Assembly (NCBI RefSeq): GCF_001612785.1
Contig: NZ_BDBC01000012.1
Coordinates: forward strand, 124,001-188,000
DNA: 64,000 nucleotides
Direction: 5' to 3'
Source of the DNA: Nocardia beijingensis NBRC 16342
GTDB lineage: Bacteria > Actinomycetota > Actinomycetes > Mycobacteriales > Mycobacteriaceae
The notes under the pieces were generated by a model that worked only from the letters and a program-made list of their open reading frames with translations, ran no database searches and was not told the DNA's origin. Positions 8,737-16,223 of the stretch are shown one piece after another. How positions within the stretch are numbered: position 1 is the stretch's first letter; each line of letters opens with the position of its first letter. Made by a program: the position numbers and the translations under genes.

Positions 8737-8823
8737 TTGCTAAATAGCTTGTCACTATTGAGGATTCGCTATCAATTGCTACAATCGAATCGTGCACCGT
8801 TAGCTTGGCTAATCAGTAGCAAT
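8737..8823 (+). promoter_or_regulatory. Promoter region of the halogenase unit with repeated TTGCTA/TAGCAA motifs
   Basis: An AT-rich island in otherwise GC-rich DNA. TTGAGG (8758-8763) and TACAAT (8780-8785) with a 16-base spacer make a plausible promoter. The hexamer TTGCTA occurs at 8737 and 8776 and its complement TAGCAA at 8817; ATTGCTA (8775) and TAGCAAT (8817) form a wide inverted repeat, and TTAGC-ttg-GCTAA (8800-8812) is a small perfect one. These look like multiple binding sites of one regulator around the transcription start; no regulator gene is adjacent. Confidence 0.5.
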
Positions 8824-8918
8824 CTCGCTCCGTACGCGCCGGAGACCGCGGCCGTCCGGAGTTCTTCCGCACTGAGGCGGGCGCACGATCCGTTGTCGGC
8901 AGTTCCAGGGAGTTCGCT

Positions 8919-10388
8919 ATGGACAATCCGCATGTTCTGGTCATCGGTGGCGGCCCAGCCGGGTCGACCACCGCTGCGCTGCTCGCGAAATCGGGGGTGA
9001 GGGTGACCCTCCTGGAACGAGATAAGTTCCCGCGCTACCACATCGGCGAAAGCCTGCTCGCATCGGTGTTGTCGACCCTGCGCGTCTCCGGCGCCTACGA
9101 CGCGGTGGCCGCGCACGGGTTCCAGATCAAACGGGGCGGCCACTTCCAGTGGCAGGACGACAACTGGTTGCTGGACTGGTCCAAGCTCGTCGACGCCGAA
9201 GCCTGGTCCTGGCAGGTCCAGCGCGACGTCTTCGACGACCTGCTGCTGCGCAACGCCGCCGAGCAGGGCGCGCAGGTGATCGAGCAGGCCACGGTCACCA
9301 ACGTCCTGTTCGACGGCGACCGGCCGACGGCCGTGGAATGGACCGTCGCCGGTGACGACCGAGTACACACCACCGAGTTCGACTTTCTCGTCGACGCCTC
9401 CGGCCGCGCGGGCGTGCTGGCCAAACACCAGGTCATCGGTCGTCAGCAGCATCCGGCCTTCCGCAACGTCGCGGTGTGGTCGTATTGGGAAGGCGCACAC
9501 CTACATCCGGACAGCCCGGAGGGCGCGATCAATGTGGTGTCCACGCCCGAGGGCGGCTGGTTCTGGAACATCCCGCTCTCGGACGGCCGCCACAGCGTCG
9601 GCTATGTCGTCTCGGCGCGCAAGGCCGCCGGGAAACTTCGCGAACTCGGCCGCGAGGCGTACTACGCGCAGACCATCGCCGACAGCGCCGCGATGAGCGA
9701 GCTGCTCGTCGGTGCGCGGCAGGTCGCGGAGGTCAAGGCGGAGCAGGACTACTCCTACACTTCCGACCGGTTCAGCGGTCCCGGCTGGGTCGTCGTCGGC
9801 GACGCGGCCTGCTTCCTCGATCCGCTGTTGTCCAGCGGCGTGCATCTCGCGACGTACTCCGCCCTGGTCGCCGCGGCGGCGATCGCGACCATCCTGCGCG
9901 GCGAATTGAGCGAGTCCGACGCACTGGGTTTCTACGAGGACGCCTATCGCCGGGCCTACACCCGATTCCTGGTGCTGGTGTCGCGGATGTACGAACAGTA
10001 CGTGGGCTCGGAGGAATACTTCGCGCACGCGGGCACCCTGACGACCGGGCACAGCGGCGACACGAAGCAGGCTCAGTTCACCGAGATCATGGCAGGTCTG
10101 ACCGATATGGACGAGTCCTCCGGCGCGCAACAGCGCGCCGCGACCGCGACCATCATCTCCGCGGCCGAAGGCCTGCACGCGGAGTCGGCGAATCTCGAAT
10201 ACATGGGCCACCTGGACATGTCCGTCGTGTGGGATCACTGGCGCGATCCGCTGGCGGACACGACGACCGGCGAGCTGCGCATCACGACCGACCCGGTGCT
10301 CGGCCTGACCGACCGGCCGCGGACCGAAGCGGAGATCGCCGCCGTGGCACGGCCCGTTCTCCCACCGACGGCGGCCACCACCTTGTAG
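8919..10388 (+). CDS. Flavin-dependent halogenase (CmlS/PltA type)
   Basis: A 489-residue FAD-dependent halogenase. Seen: FAD-binding GGGPAG (10-15); FPRYHIGESLL (37-47), the signature of this subgroup; GFQIKRGGHF with Lys71, which aligns with the active-site lysine of the family; WFWNIP (214-219), matching the halogenase W-x-W-x-I-P motif that distinguishes these enzymes from monooxygenases; and GDAACFLDPLLSSGVHLA for the flavin pyrophosphate. Such enzymes need FADH2 from a separate reductase and oxidise chloride or bromide to halogenate phenols, pyrroles or activated acyl groups. The next gene, 45 bases on, encodes a chorismate-lyase-like fusion, so a hydroxybenzoate-type substrate is suggested. 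Substrate and halide are unknown. Confidence 0.87.
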   Translation: MDNPHVLVIGGGPAGSTTAALLAKSGVRVTLLERDKFPRYHIGESLLASVLSTLRVSGAYDAVAAHGFQIKRGGHFQWQDDNWLLDWSKLVDAEAWSWQVQRDVFDDLLLRNAAEQGAQVIEQATVTNVLFDGDRPTAVEWTVAGDDRVHTTEFDFLVDASGRAGVLAKHQVIGRQQHPAFRNVAVWSYWEGAHLHPDSPEGAINVVSTPEGGWFWNIPLSDGRHSVGYVVSARKAAGKLRELGREAYYAQTIADSAAMSELLVGARQVAEVKAEQDYSYTSDRFSGPGWVVVGDAACFLDPLLSSGVHLATYSALVAAAAIATILRGELSESDALGFYEDAYRRAYTRFLVLVSRMYEQYVGSEEYFAHAGTLTTGHSGDTKQAQFTEIMAGLTDMDESSGAQQRAATATIISAAEGLHAESANLEYMGHLDMSVVWDHWRDPLADTTTGELRITTDPVLGLTDRPRTEAEIAAVARPVLPPTAATTL

Positions 10389-10433
10389 CGGCCGGCCCGG
10401 AATTCTCGTGACAGGCACCGCACGGAGCCGGTC

Positions 10434-12233
10434 GTGACCATCACGCACACCGGCACCGAGCCACCGGGCGATTGCCCGCCCGGTGGTTCGGGCTTCCGGA
10501 AGCACGACGAGATCGGGCGGTTCGCCCACCCGCTGACCAGGATGTTGCTGGCGAGCGACGGATTCACCACGCCCGCGCTGGCGGCGCTGCTGCGCACCGA
10601 CCTGCACGTGCGGGTATTGCGCCAGGACGACATCGCGGCCAGCCTGCTGCCGGACACGGTCACCGCCGCTCTTGGCGTCGCCGATTCCGATCGGGTCATC
10701 ATCCGCCGCTCCTGTCTGGTCGGCACCGACCTGGTCACCGCGTCCGTCAACTATGTCGTCGCGGTGCGCGCGGGCGCGGCCGCTTCCGGCGTGGACGATG
10801 TGCGGGTGCCGATCGGAACCGGCCTCATCTCCCGTGGCATATCCCAGCGGCGGCATCTGCTGCGCACCGGGCTGACGCGCTGGCCGGACGGTCGACTCTG
10901 CGCGGCACGCGCGTACGTCATGACGCTCGGCGATCGGCCGCTGTGTTACATCCGGGAATCGTTCAATCCCGACGTCATCCCACCCGACTACGACGCCACG
11001 GCGGGGGCCCATCCGCCGTGGTCCGACGAACCCCACCCCGCACAGCCCGGGCCGTTCGCGGGTGGAAGCCGACTGGTCATGGCGCGGGATTTCCTCGACC
11101 GCGAACAGCGGAGCGTGCAATCCACGGCACTCCCCGGCCACCCGCGACGGCCGCGGCCCGTGACCGAACTCGGCCACGCGAGCGAATGCGACGCGCTGAC
11201 AGCGGATCTGGCCAAAGCAGCACGAGGAGAAGGATTCGCGCTGCACCTCGATGGCCGGGACCAGCCGTCCGATGGCGGCGAGATCAGGAAGCTCGCCGCG
11301 CGCAGGGCGCTGATGTACGCCGCCGCCGCGGTCATCACGCATGGGCTGGGCGCTACGGCGATCACCATCGAACGAGCGCCCAGGCGGCACGGCGACCTCC
11401 GCGCCGCCACGGCGCTCGACGAGTGGCCCGCCGATCGGCTACCGCTCACGCTGTGCGTGAACCTCCTGCGCCGTGCCGCCGACCGGTCGCGCGACCCGGT
11501 GCGACGGGACCTGCTGCGCGCGGTGAGCGGACTGTTGCCCGTCGCCACGATCGCACCGCCGGGCGCAGGCGAACTGCATACCTGGCTGCCGCTGCTGCGC
11601 ATCTCGCGCGAACCGTCCGTTGTGTCCGCAGCGGGGCCGACCGGCCGAGGACCCGACGGACGATGGTGGGATCGTTCGGCACACCTCCTGTGGCTCGGCG
11701 ATGGGGCGGAACCCTCGCGCGGCCGAATCCGCCTCGCCAGCGGTGCCGGTAACCCCGTCGCGGTAACACTCGGCCCCACGACCACACCGGCGGATATCGA
11801 GTACCTCTGTCGCACACTGAATCCGTGGAAACAGCCGGGGCGGCTCACCCTCGTATCCCAGCTGGACGTCGCCCGGACCCGAGAGACGCTTCCGGCCTTG
11901 TTCGCCGCCGCGGCGGCATGTGAAACACCGATCTGCTGGGTCTGCGATCCGATGCCGTCGCGAACGTCGCATGTCCGCAATGCCTTTCGCTCCACAGATG
12001 TCGTCGGCGCGATCGGCGCGTTCTTCGACACGTGCCGGGCGACCGGTACCGTTCCCGCCGGCCTGTATCTCCGATGCGGTCCCGATGCCGCCGTCGGCGC
12101 GCGAGACGCGCACCAGCCGGGCAAGTCTCCCGTGCGACGCCGCAGGCGTCACGAGCCGGGTGTCGATCCCGTGGAAACGCTCCTTCACGTCGTCGCCGCG
12201 CTCGAACTGCGGGCCAAATGGCCGCCGCCCTGA
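10434..12233 (+). CDS. Chorismate-lyase-like (DUF98) domain fused to a degenerate class II DAHP synthase-like domain
   Basis: A 599-residue two-domain protein. Residues ~25-190 resemble the DUF98 chorismate pyruvate-lyases such as mycobacterial Rv2949c: PLTRMLLASDGF, IIRRSCLVG, ASVNYVV, and CYIRESFNPDV with Glu175 at the position of the conserved C-terminal Glu. Residues ~250-599 align with class II DAHP synthase AroG: GNPVAVTLGPTTTPADI, KQPGRLTLVSQLD, WVCDPMPSRTS, FFDTCRATGTVPAGLYL. The AroG ligands look lost: GGDC becomes LDGRD, the PEP-binding Glu-Arg of WIGER becomes WLGDG, VKLGP becomes VTLGP, the metal His of DPMHGNT becomes Pro508 and HVEITGEN becomes YLRCGPD. So the second half is probably non-catalytic. 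GTG start after GGAG, directly behind the halogenase. Confidence 0.75.
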   Translation: MTITHTGTEPPGDCPPGGSGFRKHDEIGRFAHPLTRMLLASDGFTTPALAALLRTDLHVRVLRQDDIAASLLPDTVTAALGVADSDRVIIRRSCLVGTDLVTASVNYVVAVRAGAAASGVDDVRVPIGTGLISRGISQRRHLLRTGLTRWPDGRLCAARAYVMTLGDRPLCYIRESFNPDVIPPDYDATAGAHPPWSDEPHPAQPGPFAGGSRLVMARDFLDREQRSVQSTALPGHPRRPRPVTELGHASECDALTADLAKAARGEGFALHLDGRDQPSDGGEIRKLAARRALMYAAAAVITHGLGATAITIERAPRRHGDLRAATALDEWPADRLPLTLCVNLLRRAADRSRDPVRRDLLRAVSGLLPVATIAPPGAGELHTWLPLLRISREPSVVSAAGPTGRGPDGRWWDRSAHLLWLGDGAEPSRGRIRLASGAGNPVAVTLGPTTTPADIEYLCRTLNPWKQPGRLTLVSQLDVARTRETLPALFAAAAACETPICWVCDPMPSRTSHVRNAFRSTDVVGAIGAFFDTCRATGTVPAGLYLRCGPDAAVGARDAHQPGKSPVRRRRRHEPGVDPVETLLHVVAALELRAKWPPP

Positions 12234-12781
12234 ACGATTCCGGTCCGTGCCCGACGACGCACCACCAAAACCGGCACCACGGGGATCGCGGAAACCGTTC
12301 GCCGCGCCGAGGCGAGCCGATCACACGCGGCGGATCGCCCGGCATGACTGCGCACCCGCCCGGGCTCGAGGCCCGGATTGGGAGACTGCGCAGCAGTCCG
12401 GGCCACCGTGGAATCACCGACAGCGTTCCACCCGGCGTGATTGCCACCAGCGGGAAATCCAAATCGGAATCGGCGCTATATCATCGCCCGGTTCCGAGCG
12501 GCGTTTGCAGGCGTTCTCGGTGTCGGATCCGGTGACAGGAGCGGACCGAGCACGGGACGCGGCGGCAGTCGCAGTATCGCGGGCGTTGTTTTATGACCAG
12601 AACTGTCGGTAAGTTAGCGATAGAGGTTTGCTCTGATTCCCGTAGCAGCGGATAACCCAGCCATACCGGCGAGTAGCTTCAGAACCGGGACAAGTCGACC
12701 GTTGCCCACCACGCGAGGTCCCCGCTGCGCTCCAGCCCACGAGGCACTATCGCGTAATAATTTCGGTTCACTTAAAGCAAG
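12234..12781. other. Intergenic region with no supported gene
   Basis: About 550 bases between the fusion gene and the cvnA promoter. I see no open frame with coding character on either strand. The last ~200 bases are AT-richer and probably hold regulatory sequence for the conservon operon. No strong hairpin terminator directly after the fusion gene was recognised. Confidence 0.45.
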
Positions 12782-12819
12782 TCGCGAATCCGTGCGATTC
12801 GCGATCGCAACGCTACACT
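12782..12819 (+). promoter_or_regulatory. Inverted repeat overlapping the promoter of the conservon operon
   Basis: TCGCGAATC (12782-12790) and GATTCGCGA (12796-12804) form a perfect nine-base inverted repeat with a five-base spacer. TACACT at 12814-12819 is a good -10 element, so the repeat covers the expected -35 position and a bound protein would block or activate the promoter. The cvnA start is ~80 bases downstream. Repeat seen; function inferred. Confidence 0.5.
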
Positions 12820-12900
12820 TTCGTTATTCTTCGGAACGGGTACAGGTGAGGTGCCGCCTGGGTTCGGGCGGGCCGTGTCAGAGGTAGGCATTTTTCAGCC

Positions 12901-15390
12901 GTGAGCAAGTGGTCTCAGCTTCGCGAATCCGCTGTGGGAGTGGTTCGCTCGAGCCGGCGCGATGTCCGTGGTCGAGTCGGTGTCCGGGTACGACTGCTGG
13001 CGATCGTGCTCATATCGAGCGTCACGCTACTCGTCATCGGCGTCGGCGCCGCGGGTTATCTGGTGCAATCCGCCCGAGCGGCCAAGGAATGGGCGGAGTT
13101 GGCCAGCAGCACGACGGCGCCTGCCATCCAGATGGTCCAGGCGTTCCAGGAGGAGCGCCGCTTGTCGCTGTTGTCCCTGGCCGGTGACGCCGATGCCGCC
13201 CGAGCGCTCGCCACCGCACGCCAGCATTCGGACGCGGGGCTCGCGGCGGTGATGGCGAAAGGCGATGCCGCCCGCAAACTGAACCCCGACGGGTCCGCCT
13301 CCGATATCGAGGCCTACAACAAGCTGTTCGCGATGGTTCCGACGGTGCGCGCCGGGGTCGACACCCGGCAGGCCGCGCCGAACGAGGTGGTCGAAATCTT
13401 CAGCGGGGTCATCGGCACGATCATCGCCGCCTCGACGCTCGCCGCCCGGGTGGCGCCGGAAGCCGACATCGCCATGGAGCTGAACTACGGCGTCGAGGCT
13501 CTGCGCGCCGCCGAAGCCTTGTCGCTGGCCGACACCCTGGGCACGGTGGCGCTGACCGTCGGCGAGAACACTCCCGCGCAACTCACCGAATTCAGCCGTC
13601 TGGTGGGCGAATTCCGCAGCGAGGTCGCCTACGCGGGCCGGGTGTTGAAGGGCAAGCGACTCGCCCAGCTCCAGGAGATCACCGCCGGACCGGCCTACCA
13701 GAAGCTGATCGCGATGCAAGACGCCGTGCTGGTGCACGGACCGGTGGAGGCGGGCTCCGACTCCGACGAGTCCACCGGCCGGACCCAGAGCGGCCGCTCG
13801 ACCACGAGGACCACGCCGTTGCCCATGGGCGTCGCGGCGTGGCAGGAGGCGTCAGGGCAGGTCTCCTCCGCCCTGCTGAAGGTCTGGGACGACCAGAGCC
13901 GCGACGCCCACCAGATCGCTCGCGAGCGGGGTGACCGGACGGCGCGGCAGTCCATGCTCGGCGGCGCGGGCGTGCTGCTGGTCGCGACCATCGCCTTCCT
14001 CGCGGCGTTGGTCATGGCCAATCGCTTCATCGGACGCATGCGGCGGTTGCGGCACGACACCCTGGAACTGGCCGACCGGCAACTGCCCGATCTCATGAGC
14101 AGGCTCGGCCGCGGCGAGAGTGTCGACTCCGAGGCCGACTCGACCCGGCTCGATTTCGGCACCGACGAACTGGGCCAGGTGGCCGACGCCTTCAACCGTG
14201 CCCATGTCGCGGCCGTGTCCGCCGCGGTCGCGGAAGCGAAGACCAGAGCGGGCGTCAACGCGGTGTTCCTCAACATCGCCCATCGCAGCCAGGTCGTGGT
14301 GCACCGCCAACTGGCGCTGCTCGACCAAGCCGAACGCAAAGAGGAGAACGCCGACCAGCTCGAGCTGTTGTTCCAGCTCGACCACCTGGCGACGCGGGCA
14401 AGGCGCAACGCGGAGAACCTCATCATTCTCGGCGGCGAGAAGCCGGGCAGGCGCTGGCGCAAGCCGGTTCCGCTGGTCGATCTGGTCCGGGCCGCCGTCG
14501 CCGAAAGTCTCGACTACGCCAGGATCCAGACCGGCCGGTTGCCCGAACTCCAGGTGTCGAGCAACGCCGTCGCCGACTTGATCCACCTGATGGCCGAGCT
14601 GATGGACAACGCGACCTCGTTCTCTCCCCCGCAGGCGCGGGTCGAGGTGTCCGGCGTCGTGGTCGGGCGCGGTGTGGCGGTCGAGATCATCGACCAGGGT
14701 TTGGGCATGTCGGAGGCGGAGTTCGCCGCGCGCAACCAACTGCTCGCCAACCCACCGGATTTCAGTGTGGTGAGCTTGTCCAGCGACACCAGGCTCGGGC
14801 TGTTCGTCGTCGCGAAACTGGCCCACCGGCACGGCGTTTCGGTGCGCCTGGGCGAGTCGGTCTACGGCGGCGTCAGGGCGGTGGTGCTCGTTCCGAGCGC
14901 ACTTCTGCAATCGGACACCACACCCCGCGAACAGAACGACGTCGACCCCGTCGAGCCCATGCGAACATCGGCGCAGGGCAACGTCGCGCCTCGACCAGCG
15001 GCGGCGCCGGGCCGATCGGCATGGTTCACCTCCGCCTCCGACCAACAGGTCCCGGTACCGGCACCACACGGCGACGACGGCAGCTTCGACACCGGCACCG
15101 GTGGATTCGACACCCCCACCGGCCGTTTCGGCACCAACGGCGGGCGCTTCGACAACGGCAGCAGTGGCCTGGACAACGGCGCGACACCGCAACCCGGTCC
15201 GGCCGGGGACGCCCGGCCGCCGCTTCCCCGCCGCCGACGCCAATCCCCCCAGGAGCAGGAGCAGGAGCAGCCGCAGACGGCGACGCCCGCCCCGATCCGA
15301 CAGCGGACCGCCGATGAAGCACGCAATCTGATGAGTGCCATCGAGAACGGCACCCGCCAGGGACGCCGGAAGCGTCCCGACATCGACTAG
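12901..15390 (+). CDS. cvnA: Conservon sensor histidine kinase-like protein (CvnA type, nitrate/nitrite-sensing-like ectodomain)
   Basis: An 829-residue membrane protein. Layout: basic cytoplasmic N terminus; membrane helix ~32-55; extracellular helical sensor ~56-350 of the NIT type (QEERRLSLLSLAGD resembles the conserved start of that domain); second helix ~353-376; HAMP-like segment; DHp-like helices (FQLDHLATRARRNAENLIILGG); ATPase domain ~540-670 (ELMDNATSFSPP N box, DQGLGMS G box). In Streptomyces conservons CvnA works with CvnB, CvnC and the GTPase CvnD in G-protein-like signalling. The last ~150 residues are a disordered tail holding repeated FDTGTGG/FDTPTGR/FGTNGGR/FDNGSSG units. GTG start; the ribosome site is weak. 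Confidence 0.88.
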   Translation: MSKWSQLRESAVGVVRSSRRDVRGRVGVRVRLLAIVLISSVTLLVIGVGAAGYLVQSARAAKEWAELASSTTAPAIQMVQAFQEERRLSLLSLAGDADAARALATARQHSDAGLAAVMAKGDAARKLNPDGSASDIEAYNKLFAMVPTVRAGVDTRQAAPNEVVEIFSGVIGTIIAASTLAARVAPEADIAMELNYGVEALRAAEALSLADTLGTVALTVGENTPAQLTEFSRLVGEFRSEVAYAGRVLKGKRLAQLQEITAGPAYQKLIAMQDAVLVHGPVEAGSDSDESTGRTQSGRSTTRTTPLPMGVAAWQEASGQVSSALLKVWDDQSRDAHQIARERGDRTARQSMLGGAGVLLVATIAFLAALVMANRFIGRMRRLRHDTLELADRQLPDLMSRLGRGESVDSEADSTRLDFGTDELGQVADAFNRAHVAAVSAAVAEAKTRAGVNAVFLNIAHRSQVVVHRQLALLDQAERKEENADQLELLFQLDHLATRARRNAENLIILGGEKPGRRWRKPVPLVDLVRAAVAESLDYARIQTGRLPELQVSSNAVADLIHLMAELMDNATSFSPPQARVEVSGVVVGRGVAVEIIDQGLGMSEAEFAARNQLLANPPDFSVVSLSSDTRLGLFVVAKLAHRHGVSVRLGESVYGGVRAVVLVPSALLQSDTTPREQNDVDPVEPMRTSAQGNVAPRPAAAPGRSAWFTSASDQQVPVPAPHGDDGSFDTGTGGFDTPTGRFGTNGGRFDNGSSGLDNGATPQPGPAGDARPPLPRRRRQSPQEQEQEQPQTATPAPIRQRTADEARNLMSAIENGTRQGRRKRPDID

Positions 15391-15421
15391 TCCCGCACAT
15401 TCCCATCTTCAGAAGGCGACC

Positions 15422-15838
15422 ATGACTACTTCCCAGGGAACCGGTATCGGTTGGCTGCTCGACGAACTGGTCACCGGGCTGGCCGGAGCGCAGTCCGCGG
15501 TACTGCTGTCCTCGGACGGGCTGCTGATCGGCCATTCGGCCCAGCTGGACAAGGCCGACGCCGAGCGCTTCTCCGCGATGGCATCGGCACTGCACAGTCT
15601 GTCCCGCAGCGTGGGCCACCATTTCGACGCCGGTGGCGTCTGCCAGACCGTGGTGGAACTCGATCGCGCGGTGCTGTTCGTCACCACGGCGGGCGCCAAC
15701 GCCTGCCTGGCGCTGCTGGCGTCCGAGACCGCCGATATGGGTATGGTGGCCTACGAGATGAATCAGACGGTGCAGCGAGTCGGAACCCACCTGTCGGTCG
15801 ACACGCGCCCGCATCCCCCCGCTTCGACACGGCCATGA
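15422..15838 (+). CDS. cvnB: Roadblock/LC7 domain protein (CvnB type)
   Basis: A 138-residue roadblock/LC7 fold protein, the presumed GTPase-regulating partner of conservons (MglB-like). GIGWLLDELVTGLAGAQSAVLLSSDG is the typical first helix and strand, and the ERFSAMASALHSLSR helix, the VVELDRAVLFVTTAG strands and the final MNQTVQRVGTHL helix are all present. ATG 15422 follows AGAAGG. Its stop overlaps the next start as ATGA, so it is translationally coupled to cvnC. Confidence 0.9.
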   Translation: MTTSQGTGIGWLLDELVTGLAGAQSAVLLSSDGLLIGHSAQLDKADAERFSAMASALHSLSRSVGHHFDAGGVCQTVVELDRAVLFVTTAGANACLALLASETADMGMVAYEMNQTVQRVGTHLSVDTRPHPPASTRP

Positions 15839-16209
15839 GTTATCAGCACGATCCCTGGTACGAGGAAGACGCCGGTCCGATGGTCCGGCTCTTCGCCATC
15901 ACCCGCGGCCGGGGTCGTGCCGTGCGCCGGGAGCTGAACTTGGTCACCCTGGTGGTCGACGGCGCACCTGGCACCGCGCTGCGGCGCACCGAACCGGAAT
16001 ACGCCGCGATCGTGCAGTTGTGCCGCACGCCCCAGTCGGTGGCGGAGGTCTCCGCGCGGCTGAATCTGCCGCTGACCATGACGAAGGTCCTCATCGGCGA
16101 CCTGCTCGACGACGGCAGGCTGGTCTACCGGTCGGCGCAGCCGACGGCCGGGTCGGAGTCCGACCTCGGCCTCCTGCGCGCGGTGCTCGACGGCATCCGC
16201 GCGCTCTGA
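15835..16209 (+). CDS. cvnC: DUF742 protein (CvnC type)
   Basis: A 124-residue DUF742 protein with the family features: an N-terminal acidic VRLFAITRGR segment, ELNLVTLVV, and a winged-helix-like part (EYAAIVQLCRTPQSVAEVSARLNLPLTM, split by loops) ending in the L-x-RVLDGI-type helix. It starts inside the cvnB stop (ATGA). In canonical conservons the next gene is the GTPase cvnD; here a convergent oxidoreductase gene begins only 14 bases later, so the operon ends without it. Confidence 0.9.
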   Translation: MSYQHDPWYEEDAGPMVRLFAITRGRGRAVRRELNLVTLVVDGAPGTALRRTEPEYAAIVQLCRTPQSVAEVSARLNLPLTMTKVLIGDLLDDGRLVYRSAQPTAGSESDLGLLRAVLDGIRAL

Positions 16210-16223
16210 CCGCCGACCGATCG

